From contig CM038908.1 of NCBI GenBank assembly GCA_021904315.1, positions 22,650,501 to 22,714,500 of the forward strand: a stretch of 64,000 bases of DNA, written 5' to 3'. Position numbers and translations under genes: made by a program. Positions within the stretch are counted from its first letter, which is position 1. The number at the start of each line of letters is the position of its first letter. The DNA is from Sphagnum magellanicum. Lineage: Eukaryota; Streptophyta; Sphagnopsida; Sphagnales; Sphagnaceae. This document shows positions 49,791 to 62,148 of the stretch, one piece after another. The notes under the pieces are model-generated. The model worked only from the letters and a program-made list of their open reading frames with translations, searched no databases and was not told the DNA's origin.

Positions 49791-51012
49791 AATTGAAAGT
49801 GTTCAATAGATTATTTATTCCTTGATGAAAAGAACTACCATTTTCTTCATATATCACAATGCATTTCGTACTCTTTAATAATGAACACATGATATGCAAC
49901 AATATTCTCATATAACTCTTCTATGATTTATTGATTAAAATTTTCTTTATAAAATTTCTTACTTAATTTTAACTATTAACAACATTCTAGGTTTCCCTCC
50001 TTTTTGATGAAATGTAAATAATCTAGAGTGTCAAGACAAGAAAATCACATTGTAGCCTCATGCACATAAGTAATCACCAAATTGTACCAATTTTTATTTA
50101 TGTGTCAAAGTCACTAATGTGGAGAAGTTGGTTCACATAAGTGTGGTTAAACATCACAAATTACCACCACATCATGGATGGGAGGAAACAAAGTTGAAGG
50201 ACTTGACTTGTGTGGCAATCTCTAAGTTTGAATCACACCTTTCTTCATTCAATTCAATTCAATTCAATCTTGGACAAATTCTCACACAATATTTTCATTT
50301 CATAGTCGTCAAGAAAGGAAGAGTGAACATTTGCTTTTATAGGGAGTCGCTTAAAGTTAAGCAAGGATTAAGAGGGGGGAGATGCCAACTCTTGGATGAA
50401 TTGGAAAAATATATCCATAATTAGTTTATCAATGATTTTTCATCCAAATTGTATATGACATTACGTATTTGTAGAAAGGTAAATTATGTGTTGTGCATAT
50501 TTTAATGTTCTATAATAGCATAAAGTATATTTTGGCTCCTAAATTTCAAAAGCTCATGTTCATATTGATCTTGATGTTTGATTAAAAATTTGATATAGTT
50601 ATATTATATTAATTATATTATATATATAATTATATTAATTATATCATTTTGTGTAAATGTTGGAAATTTCAAAACTATTTTTTTTCAAAGAACAAAATTT
50701 TGTAATAAAAAACGAGATCCTCTTGGAGTGGGGGGGGGGAAAAAAAAAAAACACTGGTTCTGATTAGCCATATTTATTTGTGTGAAATTTCGCACCTACG
50801 CAACAAGGAACAATTTTTTTTTCTGTCACAAAATTCCTTTTTTATTGCAAAAAGTTTGCCACATTTTGAAGCATTTTTTCCCTCAAATTGCCATATATAG
50901 ACAGACATTAGTCCATAGCTTGTTGTTGCCAAAATATAGCAGGTTCTGTAACTTTTGGTACCTACCTTTCAGACCTGTAGCCAAATCTGGCTAAAACCTC
51001 TTGTGGTGATGG
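49791..51012. other. AT-rich intergenic DNA upstream of SWI2
   Basis: AT-rich, with frames up to 101 codons that lack recognisable features (50119-50424). Palindromic AT words (ATTATATTAATTATA) occur at 50590-50645 and a G9A12 run at 50731-50751. Confidence 0.4.
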
Positions 51013-51420
51013 TTTAGGGTTTAGGGTTCTTTGATTTCTAAATTTTGGAAAAAATGAAAAAGAAAAAAAGAATTTTTTTTTTTCCTCTCAGTCCAAAATG
51101 TTGAAAAGAGGAACCGGAGGTTCTCTGAGCCCCAAAGGTTGAAAATAGGAACCGGCGGTTCTCTATTCCAAAAATATTTTTGTCCAACCAACCAGGACCG
51201 AGGAGGGTCTCTGACTTGACAATAGTTTCATAACTGGTTTTTTTTGGGTGTCGTGGCATCACCCCAGTGGGTGGGTGCAACTCTGGTTAGAACCTGCAAC
51301 TGGTTGGATCCGGTTGTTCGAAATAGTTGGGGAAGAAGAGAACCGCCGGGTCCCTCACTTTTTGGTTGATGTCCCAAATTCCTTTGTTTTGCGGCCTCCC
51401 TTTGTTTTCGCCACCTGCTC
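51013..51420 (+). promoter_or_regulatory. SWI2 promoter region with tandem telo boxes and a repeated AGGAACCGG element
   Basis: TTTAGGGTTTAGGG at 51013-51026 forms two telo boxes. The block AGGAACCGGAGGTTCTCT recurs as AGGAACCGGCGGTTCTCT 39 bp later (51109 and 51148), each being a short GAACC/GGTTC palindrome. From about 51250 the sequence turns GC-rich, consistent with the transcription start and leader. The regulatory function is inferred. Confidence 0.5.
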
Positions 51421-51603
51421 ATGGACACTACCAACGGCAACGCTGCGGAGGATGAGGACGACGAGGACAAGCAGCTGCTGCGGCCGCGGCAGGATCGCCC
51501 AAGACGATGCCGTTTGTTGATCATAGCTGAGAAGAGCTATGTCATTGAAGGACTTGAAGGAGTCTCTCAAGAGCTGCAGCACCAGAATTCTCACCTGCAG
51601 TAG
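51421..51603 (+). CDS. Overlapping upstream ORF in the SWI2 leader
   Basis: A 60-codon frame (MDTTNGNAAEDEDDEDKQ...) starts 118 bp upstream of the SWI2 ATG in another frame and ends 65 bases inside the SWI2 coding region. If the leader includes 51421, ribosomes starting here would bypass the main start, which would make it a repressive uORF. There is no evidence that the peptide itself is functional. Confidence 0.3.
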   Translation: MDTTNGNAAEDEDDEDKQLLRPRQDRPRRCRLLIIAEKSYVIEGLEGVSQELQHQNSHLQ

Positions 51604-54600
51604 CAGCGGCAGCAGCAGCGTAGCGCCAACAGTACCAATAGAACCAGCTTCGGGATCAGTTCTTGCTGTTGGCAGCAGGGCTTCAGTCTCGCAGGAAGTC
51701 GACAATCGTAGGTTGCCGCCCAAGACTAACTTGCGGGATCAATTGGCGTTCTCCTTCCAGTCTCTTGAGGGTGAGAACTCAGGTACTACCAAGCTTCTTC
51801 CGCTCACGCGGTTCGTTTCTTGTCCTCCAGCAACGGTTCTCTCGCAGCAGAAAGTTTGCGGTGCAAGGGTAGCTTTGGAGCCTAGATCCTTCTCCACGGG
51901 AAATGTCCCCTCGCCTGCTTTGGATTATTGCCTTGAGCAGCAGCCCTCCAGAGCGAAGAAGACACGGGGAAATGGATTAGGGTTAGGTTTTGATGCGGAA
52001 GATGCGAAGCGGAAGAGACGTAAGCTTCCTTCAGGGATTTCGAAGGTCCTGCAAAGGAAAAACGGTGCTGTCGAAGCGCGACAAATTGGAGAGCAGCGTC
52101 ATGAGAGACGTGGGATGCAGCAGGGCTCGGATGATGAAGAGGAAGAGGATGAAGAAATAGGAGGGGGAGAGGAGGATGTGAAGCGCGACAGTGAAGCGGG
52201 GCTTTTTATACGGGCAGAGAGCAAGGGTTTATACGAGCCCCTCGTGCTGTGGCCACCACCAGAAAGGGCGGCCAATGATGGAGCCGAAGTGGTGCAGGTG
52301 CCAGCATCTATCAACAGCAGGCTGTTAGAGCATCAAAGAGAGGGTGTGAGATTCCTGTACAAGCTTTACAGAGAAAATCGTGGTGGCATCCTTGGAGATG
52401 ACATGTATGTTGTCGTCCTCACCCTCTTTTCTGTCATGGTCCAGTTGTCGAGGAGGAAAGGTTCAGCTGTTGCAATACACATTCCAGTTAATTTTCAAGC
52501 AATTCACATCCCTCAATGGCACAATTGACAAAAGTCTAGTAGGAGGAAGTGCTATGCATGTGAATTCTGTTAGTTTTAGCAGAGAAGACTTTCAATCCTC
52601 ATTTGTCTCTCATTTGAGGTGCTCACAAGTTCTGAATATTTGACAGGGGTCTGGGAAAGACGATACAGAGCATTGCACTCCTTGCAGCGCTGCTGCAAAT
52701 GGATGGAGACTTGGACTGCTTGGCAAGGGGTGGTCATGTTATTTCAGGCTCAAGCATGGTGAGCAAAACAAGGGGCAGTGGTGTTGAGAATTATGTTGGA
52801 TCATCATCAAAAGTTTTCTTAATTGTTTGCCCAACTTCTGTGCTTAGAAATTGGGAGCAGGAGTTTCAGGCCTGGGGCTCCTTTCGTGTGGGCATTTATC
52901 ATGGAGCACAGAGGGAGGCAGTAATGGCAAAAGCAGAGGCTGGTGATCTTGAGGTTCTTAACCTGTCTCTGAACTTGCTGCCTCATGATTAACTGATTAT
53001 GTTGAGATCCATCAGATGATGAAGCTTAATCAAGGGAATCAGTGATATTTTGAAAAGAAGATGGGATACCCACATAATATGTCAGAGCTACTCTATAGGC
53101 ACAGATGTCGATTTAAGGTGGCATCTACTATCTTCCTTCTAACTTTGAGCATTGTTATGGTTGTGCTTGTCAGGTGGTCTTGACTAGCCATGACATGTTC
53201 CGCCTTTATGGCATGTTGCTTTCCTCAATCAAGTGGGACTGTGTGATAGTGGATGAGGCTCACCGCTTAAAAAACGAGAAGTCAAAGCTCTACCAGGCCT
53301 GCTCAAAAATAAGCACAAAGCGCCGATTTGGGTTGACTGGCACTATAATGCAGAACAAGTATATTGAACTCTTTAATGTCTTTGAGTGGGCTGCGCCAGG
53401 AAGTTTGGGTCCACGTGAATTCTTCCGTGAATACTATGATGAGCCCATCAAGCAGGGACAGCGCATCAGTGCACCAGATCGCTTTGTTAAAATTGCTGCA
53501 GAGCGCAAAGAGCACCTAGTAAGTGACCCCAAACTGCAGTATAATGATGGAGTGACCTTAGAAGGGGAATTTTCACCTAATCACAACTGTGAGATGTTCA
53601 TTTGCTTTGCAAGATGTGGCAAGGCTGCATCTTGGTGTATGTGGTCATGATTGAATACAAAGGTTTTATATGAGAGCATTGATCCTTTGCAGGTGAAACT
53701 GATTAGCCAGCATCTGTTGCGCCGAACAAAGGGAGAGACAATTGGGCATCTGATGCTAGGGAAGGAAGACAATGTGGTGTTCTGTAAAATGAGTGATGTC
53801 CAGCATCGTGTGTACCGCCGATTGCTTCAAAGTCCTGATTTTCAACTGCTGGTCAACAAGGATTTGCCATGTAGCTGTGGTAGTCACTTGTCAAGAGTGG
53901 AGTGTTGTCACCGCATTGCCCCTGATGGAGTTATATGGTCCTACTTGCACAGTGACAATCCTGATGGTTGTGATCACTGTCCATTTTGTCTGGTTCTACC
54001 GTGCTTGGTTAAGCTGCAGCAGGTTGGGTCCAGCCCATGCTGTAGGTACTGCACTTTTGAATTGGGCTAGATAATGGATGTACAAGATCTTTGCTAGATT
54101 TGGTACCAGTGTTTCCAGAGGAGCATCACATGTAGAATCCTGCATTACAGCATAAGTATGTTGCTTTGAACTGAATGTGCAGGTGAGCAACCATTTGGAG
54201 CTTGTAAAACCTAATCCCAAAGATGATAGAGAGAAACAGCTGAAGGATGAAGAATTTGCAACAGCTGCTTTGGCTGAGGATGCCCTGCTGCTTGGGGGAG
54301 TAAAGCAGGATGAGAGCTTTCTAGGCCTTAGTGATGCTCAGCACTGTGGGAAAATGCAAACCCTTGAAATTCTGCTGGCAGATTGGCTCCGTCAAGGCGA
54401 CAAAGTGCTACTTTTCTCTTACTCTGTCAAGTGCGTACTGCTTTTTCCTCAATGCTGATGCTTCATGTACAGTTGCATCTTCTCAGCAGGGAAATGTGGA
54501 GGGGAAAGCACCATCCACTGTTTTAAGCTAATAAACATTTTGCTGGCTGATTTGCTCTGTACAGGTTGTTCTTTTTAGAAGCTTAGGTTGGTTGCTGTGG

Positions 54601-56499
54601 TTTCTTTGTGCAGGATGTTGGATATCCTGGACAGGTTTATGATACGGAAAGGGTACTGTTTTTGCCGGTTGGATGGATCAACCCCAATGGGTGTGCGTCA
54701 GTCTCTTGTGGATGAGTTCAACCACAGCCCCAGCAAGCAGGTGACCTCTTCAGGTTTCTGATATTTCAGTCATGGTGATGTGCTAGTGCTATGAGTGCTT
54801 TGAAGTCAAAAAACCCATTTCCGGCATTCTTGTTTCTTGAGAATCAGCGCAAAGATTGGTATGCCCATGGAGCTAGAATGCCATCCAACATGGTAAAACT
54901 AAGTACTGCACATTCTATAACTAGTACTAGGTGTGTGAACTAGTGGATTGGTCCACATGTGGTTCTGGTCCTCATGTGTGTGGGAATGGTGGGTGGAACA
55001 CAGGTGTTTCTGATCTCAACTCGTGCAGGAGGGCTGGGCCTGAATTTGGTGAGTGCAAATAGGGTGGTTATCTTCGATCCTAACTGGAACCCAGCCCAGG
55101 ATTTGCAGGCACAGGACCGTTCTTTTCGATTTGGGCAACAGAGGCATGTCACTGTGTTTCGGTTACTGGCTGCTGGGTCTATTGAGGAGCTTATCTATTC
55201 TCGCCAAATATATAAACAACAGCTTTTCAACATAGGGGTCAACGGAAACATTGAAAAACGCTATTTTGAGGGAGTCCAGGTATAATTCTGACTGACATGC
55301 TATTTATGTAGATGCATTGAGAACATTGCTTGTGCCTTTTCATCTGAGGAGACTGAACTGCTAAAGGTTTATGTGATTTTTGCTATTGTTCACTCTACTC
55401 CCCAGTTTGTCCTGTGTTTTGAAGTGTTGGGGTCTTCTCCTTTTCTTGTTTGCTAATGTATAATGGGATACAAAATTTCTGTAACCTTTTTATATGGTGG
55501 TTTCTCAATTCTATTGGGGTTGACTTTGATCATAAGTTTAAGAGAAGTTGAAATGACTTATGAATATACTTTTGGGCTGATGAGCTTTTTGAGGTGTTTT
55601 TTATAGGATTCCAAGGACTACAAGGGTGAGCTGTTTGGGATCAGCAATTTGTTCAGGGACCTTTCAGACTTCACAAGTGACATTATTGGCAAGCATGATG
55701 AAAGACTGATGAGCATTCAGCAGACTACAACTGTGTTGAATAATTCAAATAGCCATCTTCAGGTCAAAACTGAGCCAGCTCAAAGAGTAGGCAATGAAGA
55801 AGACAACTGTGGGATGCATGACATTGTTGAGGTGGATACAATCAGATCCAATGGTGTAGCATCTTCTGTAGACACATCCAATGACAAACCCATGGAAAGC
55901 ATGGAAGGTGATAAACTATACAGGCACAGTGATGTAGAAGCTCAAAGGCAAAGTTCAAAACTCAATAAGCTGGCACTTCATCCCTTGCTGTCTAGTGCAG
56001 GTAAGGCGTGGCTCGTTACTTCATATTTTGTCCACTTTGGTATATATATGGATCAATAAAACAAGTTTCTGGTGAATGATGATTGTTCTGGTTCTGTGCA
56101 GGAATTGTATATTCCCATCGAAATGAAGAGGTTGTCAACATGGGTGCTCCATCAAGCAAGGTTTCAAAGCCACATGCGTCTGAGATCATAGAACCCACAC
56201 ATAGGGAGGAATCTCTGGAAATCAAGCCATTGGTAGCTGTTGGTAATGGTTCCTCAGCAAGTAAGAAGGATGGTGGACCTCAAGTGACAGTAGTGATTGA
56301 TAGTCAACCATGGGAGTATGATTCAACCAACAATGGTCAGCAGACATCGGGAGTTTTAGCAGCTGTAGTTGATGATGGTGGTACAGATAGCCGATCTCAG
56401 CAGAAACTGAGACAGTCACAAGAGCTAGCCATGTTTGAAGGGATGGACAAAACAACCAAGTGGCTTATGGAGATAAGTGGCTTCATTCCATCAATTTGA
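51539..56499 (+). CDS. SWI2: Snf2-family ATPase SWI2/CHR9 (ERCC6L2-related)
   Basis: Nine exons: 51539-52404, 52647-52953, 53174-53518, 53693-54022, 54183-54430, 54614-54740, 55004-55279, 55607-56000 and 56102-56499. They total 3291 nt in phase and encode 1096 residues. The start [14 protein letters not shown] matches plant SWI2 (MSL...KETLKPCS). The ATPase core begins near [20 protein letters not shown]. Walker A GLGKT lies at 290-294, DEAH at 418-421, LTGT at 445-448, GGLGLN at 750-755 and [11 protein letters not shown] at 776-786. Between the two lobes sits the subfamily's Cys-rich insert (CSC, CC, CDHCPFC, C at 566-610). The C-terminus keeps [15 protein letters not shown] and [19 protein letters not shown]6L2 relatives act in nuclear DNA-damage responses. 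That role here is inferred. The Arabidopsis homologue is about 860 residues; the extra length is in acidic N- and C-terminal tails. The intron 2 donor is an unusual GTTCTT. All helicase motifs look intact. Confidence 0.96.
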
Positions 56500-57180
56500 G
56501 AACTGAATTGCATGTTTCTTGTTGAAAATCTTGGAGAACGATTATAACCATGTACATTCAGTAGCTGTGGATATTTAGAGACAAAAGGTGAAAGAGAAGT
56601 GTCTGCTATGAAATACTTTTGGGGAGCAAGGAGTCTGTACGAAGACAAGGTTCCCTTGTTACAGAAATCTGGAGATCCAGTTTGTACAATACAGTGAAAA
56701 TAGCTGGGTAGGGACTCAAGAGCATGGAATGCTCAGAGTATCTCACTTAGGGCACTGAACTATGATGACCACTGTATGGTTTTGTTCACATATTATGGTC
56801 AGGTCTGAAGATCACATCCATTTAGATCATTTTACTGTTGACAATCTAAGGGGTCAATCAAATTGTGAATCTGGATGTGAGGTTGTCTGCTGTATCATAA
56901 TCAGTGATAAGGTTATACAAGAATGTCCCACAAGTGACATCACGAGTGTTTCATGTCTGTCTTGTCTCTGAGTCTTCTTCATTGAATAGGCAGTTTATCT
57001 CATTTGCACCAGTATTTGAGGAGTGTAAGAAGCATCAGAATTTCACCATCTTGGACCTTCCCTTTGTGATTTTGTTGTCATTCTTGGGTCTTTTTTAAAG
57101 TTTTTTTTTTCTCTGCACCATATTCACAAGTAGATTTTCATTATCTTCTCCACCAAATTGCATTTGATTCCTCTTCAATT
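56500..57180 (+). other. 3' UTR and downstream flank of SWI2
   Basis: Balanced-composition sequence consistent with a 3' UTR, becoming T-rich near 57.1 kb. No further coding segment was recognised. Confidence 0.45.
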
Positions 57181-57199
57181 GAATCTTAATTCTATTGTT

Positions 57200-57340
57200 G
57201 ACTTGAATTGAATTGAATTGAATTGAATTTAGTTGAATTGGAATTCAAATTCTATTCAATGTATTTTGAATTCAGTTTAGAAATTTGGATTCAAATTCCA
57301 TTAAATCTGAATCCAATTCAAATAAATTTAAATTCAGTAA
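57200..57340. repeat. Degenerate TTGAA/ATTCA pentanucleotide repeat
   Basis: About four perfect TTGAA units around 57206-57228, trailing into ATTCAAATT-rich sequence. The same wording recurs at 59100-59160, 59695-59880 and 62680-62770, so it is a family of simple repeats across the right end of the window. Confidence 0.6.
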
Positions 57341-57563
57341 AATTTCAAGTTCCATCCAAATTGCATGCAATGTCATTCACTAGTTTTCATTCAAATGGAA
57401 CTTAATTTTCATAAAATTAATTCCTACGGAGCGAATGTTTAATTCAATTTTGCCATGTCATTTAACACAACCAACACCAAAATATCATCATCACCACCAT
57501 CCTATCTTCCCTTAACAAAATCAAGTGACAATCCATAATCAACTATATGGCATTGTATGGCGA

Positions 57564-57679
57564 GACACCATTGACCTAGAAGCCCAAAGTTCACTAGTTA
57601 GAACCCATAACCCTTTGTCATGACACCATTGACCTAGAAGCCCAAAGTTCGCTAGTTAGAACCCATAACCCTTTGTCAT
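57564..57679. repeat. 58-bp tandem duplication
   Basis: Two adjacent copies (57564-57621 and 57622-57679) beginning GACACCATTGACCTAGAAGC differ at one base by eye (TTCACTAG versus TTCGCTAG). AGTTAGAACCC in each copy loosely resembles a tRNA box B, but no second tRNA element is clear. Confidence 0.85.
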
Positions 57680-58290
57680 GCGATTGGTTATGCACCATAC
57701 CTCATCTCCTCAATTGTGAAGCCAATGACATGATTGTAGCTACCTTTGATTGGGCCAACACCATAGCCACGCTCCCTTGCCCCCCATGTGCCCATTGGTT
57801 GGCCGTTGTAACTCCTTTGTACTATGCTTGGTCCTACGGCAAGTCATGCACACCTACACCATGGTTATGTATAGTAACTGGCTCGAGGTTGCTAGTCACT
57901 AGATATACTCTCGCCACTACCATGGTTCGATTATATCAAATAACCAACAATCTCTAGTCAATTACGTAGTCCACAATATTCTATGCTTCTTCATCTAAAG
58001 GCAATTTGGTAGCATTGGAAAATCTTTGACATTTTATTGCATTGGCCAATTAAGTGTTAAATTCCAAAGTTTGGGATCATCACTAGCATGTCGTTTGATT
58101 TGCACACAATGACGCATAAGAAGAAGAAGAGCTTTCACTTGGGATACTACTACATTGTCAAAGTTATTTGTTAGTCTCCAAAAGTTGAAAGTGGAATCTC
58201 TTGTGTGATGAAATGTCTCTCCTTTTCCATCTTCAAAACACGGAAACCAAGGTCAAAAAAAATTTGACACTCAATTTCATGTTGCAAAAC

Positions 58291-58565
58291 AAAAAGCATA
58301 AAGCTAGCTAGCCAAATATCTATTACATACTCGAATCCTTGAATGATTGGAACGTAGATTTGTGTATCATCTTTCCAAATTTCTTTCCCTTGTGAATCAT
58401 AAACGTCAACATGAACTCAATCTTTCTACCAAAAAGCATAAAGCTATGCAAATATCTACTTACTCTCGTCCGAATCCTTGAATTATCGAAAAGTAGATTT
58501 GTATGTCATCTTTCCAAATCTCTTTCTCTCCTTGTGAATTACAAATGTCAACGTGAACTTTGGAC
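58291..58565 (-). repeat. Diverged 140-bp tandem duplication, possibly of a decayed coding segment
   Basis: AAAAAGCATAAAGCTA recurs at 58291 and 58431, and the following 130 or so bases align with scattered changes. On the minus strand both copies translate to similar words (VHVDVYDSQGKEIWKDDTQI and VHVDICNSQG followed by KEIWKDDIQI), each followed by a YxxIIQGF block. This suggests a repeated protein module that once was coding. The family is not recognised, and stops and frameshifts are present. Confidence 0.5.
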
Positions 58566-59796
58566 TTGTAGCAAACATTGTAGACCTTTGCCAAAAGGCA
58601 TGCAAAATTTGAACTTGCATGTCTTTCAACAACCCTAGTTACTATGGCATATCTCAACCTTTTATGGTACATGACACATGGTACTAGATACAAGCAGGGT
58701 TTTTGTCTTTGTATTTGAAAGCACCTTCCTACATGAAAGATTTGTTCATCAATTGAAGGAGAGGCTCACATGTAGATCTTCTACCATTTGATTAGAAAAC
58801 CTTTTGTGCTTTATGTGGGGGATGGCCTATTGCCATGGGTCCCCCTTAATTTTCAGGCTAGCCTACACCCGTAGGGTGATCATCCTTGAGGCTATGACCT
58901 TCATATTAATGGAGGCCTTCAAGAACAAGCCTCCCCCTTGCATAAAATTAAACACCAAATTATTTAATTCCATCTTCTTTTATTGAACTTGGGCTTCATG
59001 TTGTTGTGCACAATCATCAACTGATGAAAAATTTTCATTGATTTTTTGTAAATTAAGTTCCATTTGCATGAAAATATTGAATGTCATTGCATGCAACTTG
59101 AATTGAATTCAATTCAAAATTTTAAATTTATTTCAATTCATATTTGCAAATTTAATTCAATCACATTAAATTCAATTGAAGATAAATGAGATGCAAATTT
59201 GTGCATAAGCTATTGAAATTTTGTTTGTGATTATGGTGTTCATTTTTTTTTTTTAAAGACTAAGATTTGAAAAAACACTTTTCCATTTCTCTTCAGTTGG
59301 GACTGAGCTAAACAAATTTTAATTTTGGAATTATCTTCCAAAAGGATGATTTATGAAACCTAAAGTTGCTCTACCTAATCCAGTTCCAACGACTCATCAT
59401 CATTAGAATAATGAAATATCAACTATTCTTATTGTCCAATCAAGTAGGCATATTTGAGATGAATACAACCAACATTTGTTTTGGATAAATAAATTTTGAT
59501 TAATTCATTTTTTAAACAAAAAAATTGCTATTTTTATTTTTATTTTTTGCATTTTTCCTACCTTCATTTGGGCTCCATGTTGTTGCGCATTACTAATGAT
59601 GATGAAATGATAAAAAAGATGAGTTTATTTTGTAAAAATTAAGTTTTGTTTGAATGATGTTAATATTGAATGAATTTGCATAATGCAACTCACTTGAATC
59701 TACATTGAATTCAAATTCTTAAATTGAAATTGAATTGAACTAAACACAATGTTTTTCTCCATTGCATTCAACATGATTAGTGTCCTCATTGAAATT
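58566..59796. other. AT-rich intergenic DNA
   Basis: No recognisable gene. The words TTGGGCTTCATGTTGTTGTGCAC (58988) and TTGGGCTCCATGTTGTTGCGCA (59568) head two loosely similar stretches of about 200 bp, indicating an old duplication. Confidence 0.4.
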
Positions 59797-61123
59797 TCAA
59801 TTTGAATTCTAGCAATTTGAATTGGTTGAATTCAAATTGAATTCTGTTCATAATTTTGTTGAGTTGAATTCAATCAAATTATGAAATCTTAATTACAAAA
59901 AAACACATGTTAATTTGTCTTTTCATATCCATGTAAGTGGGTTCATGAAAGGAGTGAAGTAATTAAGTAATTATGAAATATTTTCATAGTGGTCACATGG
60001 AGTTGGTGAAAGGAGTGACTTGGTTAAGTAGTTATGAAATGTTTTCATAATTGTCAAGTGGACAATGACTATAGTTGTCATGGTGAAGACCACTTATAAA
60101 CCCTATATTTGTCTTACCATCATCATTCCTTTCTTATGTCCTTTGTGTGTTGTTGTCCTCTTTGCCCATTTTTTTTTTTTTTCCAATCTCAATATCCAAG
60201 CAACAAACATCGTAGGACGGATGGCTTGAAAGCTCGCAATTACCAACACAATATATGCCCACACAACAAATGTGAATTGGCCGGCAACTAGGCCACATTG
60301 TGATGATGCGAAGGTTTAAAGGTGCATTCACACCTAATGTTAAGTCAGTGTGAAGTGAAAATCTAGGTGGCATCTTAAGTGGCACCCAATGTTAAATGGG
60401 TGATTATTTAATATTAAGTGAATGCTAACTTAACATAAAATCTTCGTGGTAAATAGGTTTAGGTTCTAAATGACTAGCTTGGTGTTAGGGGATGTAATAC
60501 TAAACTCGTTAACACCAAGTGTGAATGCACCTTTATTGCGATTTTATTCCTCTATTTTAAGATTCTCGAAACAAATGGAAGTGTGGTATAATGCCTTGTT
60601 GGTAGAGAAAAAAATCATTGTTTTTCTCTCCCGCCGCAACACAAAAGAGAAAGAAGAAAATATAAAGGCATTACAACCTGGTTGGAGACCGGGGTCTGGG
60701 GTGTAATCCTCAGCTATGAAGGGCATTATGCGCCTTAATGAACAAGGTGTCAATATAGCCATACCATTGTATGAGGGGGAGTACCAGCCATACTGGTTCA
60801 CATGTTCGAAAGGCAATGCCTGCCCACAAGTTCATTACATTTTTTAGAGTTATCCATAAAGTCATCCTGTCTTCATCCTGTCTTTGGGCCTCCTTTCACC
60901 CCCTATCCCCCTCTTTCAGTGGTATCTGCAAAGTAAAGGAAATTTTATTAAATCTCAGTATGAAATCCTGAAACTCAGCATTTAGTACACACAAGGTTCA
61001 AGACTAGGCAATTATAATAATAGTTGTACAGGTAGGAGAAGTGAAAATATACGTAGCAGCAGCAGCAGCAGCAGTGGAGGCGCTCAGGAAAAGGGAAAGA
61101 CAGGATGAAACTCAGTTTCGTTA
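59797..61123. repeat. Left copy of a large direct duplication
   Basis: Matches 62681-64000 with offsets of 2888 falling to 2877 bp. Identity is about 90-95% by eye up to 60845, then appears complete for the last 278 bases. The copy carries a 215-bp MITE and frames of 78-90 codons that are not conserved proteins. It could be an LTR of a large element or a segmental duplication. No primer-binding site or pol sequence was found. Confidence 0.85.
60319..60533. mobile_element. Stowaway-like MITE (left copy)
   Basis: 215 bp with inverted ends AAGGTGCATTCACACCTAAT and (reverse complement of the right end) AAGGTGCATTCACACTTGGT. TA flanks it at 60317-60318 and 60534-60535. A TA duplication suggests a Tc1/mariner-type origin. 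The related copy at 63202-63416 has the same length. Confidence 0.65.
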
Positions 61124-62148
61124 GGCCTACCACACAAGAATTGATGGGTTTTTTGAGTTTCACCCCCTCCTTCCCACCTCCTCCCTTGAATGCTAATGTA
61201 CTTTTTTGCAGGTTTTTTTCAAAAAAATCTCACCTTGTGTACGACCAAACTCAAACTGAGGGTTCTGGTGTTGTGTTTTCCTTACTTTACGAATAACCCT
61301 ATTGTGGTGTATATCCATTATAACAACGGGGTTTGCAGTTATGGTCTGGAATAGGCCCTCATAAAGTCGTCATCACATGATGGAATGTTTCTCATTCTAA
61401 CGAGATTGCTGCATTCTTAGGTGGAATGGGCCATATCGTAGAATGCAAAAAGCTGCTGATTCTCCGGCCTTGTCCACCATATTGCATATAGAGCGGCTTC
61501 TTAATGCTACGGAAATGGCCACTCCAAGCTTTTTCCACTTGCCGAACGAGATAAGGCCTACTTCACCAAATGGGCTGTAAAGGGCTCCCTCCTCTATGGT
61601 ATGTTAAGATCACCTTGTCTTATTCAGCCTTGTTTTGAGGTGTTTTCTGGCGTTACATCGGTTGGACCATTCGCCATCCGATATGTGATGGTATGGATGT
61701 ATGTATGTATGTATGTACCGGGCGCACATAATATTCTTTAATAAAAGGTGAAAGAATAGCTTCACATGTGGCCTAGTATGTTCTCCTTACCCTTCGAGTA
61801 TGGTTCGCTTGGCCTCGAGCATGCGACTCATCATTAACCATAGAGAAGATCATACTCGACAAAATGGACCGCTGTTATAGAAATTGTCTTATTTTAGGTT
61901 TTAAAGTGGCTTTTTTCTAAAGAGGCTTTTGGGGCATGATTACTTGGCATGGATGGCTACGGTATGGGCAGCATAACCCACCAATTCAGCTTCATAATTG
62001 GCCGGCCATGCCAATTTGTCCTGCTGACTCACCTTGCCCATCCAATTCGGCGGCCATGTTGAGCTAATTTGGCCTGCTGATTCAGCTCGATAATTATTAG
62101 CTTGGCCAATTTGTCCTGCTGATTCAGCTTTGAAAAATCACCAATGTT
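61124..62148. other. Spacer between the direct repeats, left part
   Basis: More balanced composition than the surroundings. Contains an ATGT microsatellite at 61695-61718. Three loose repeats of CCAATTTGTCCTGCTGATTC lie near 62012, 62074 and 62105. No protein family or RNA gene was recognised. Confidence 0.45.

Noticed and set aside
51355-51723. 122-codon minus-strand open frame opposite SWI2 exon 1
   Set aside because: The antisense frame is a by-product of GC-rich, codon-biased sense sequence. SWI2 is clearly supported on the plus strand.
57673-57957. 94-codon plus-strand frame
   Set aside because: Begins inside a tandem duplication and has no recognisable domain or splice structure.
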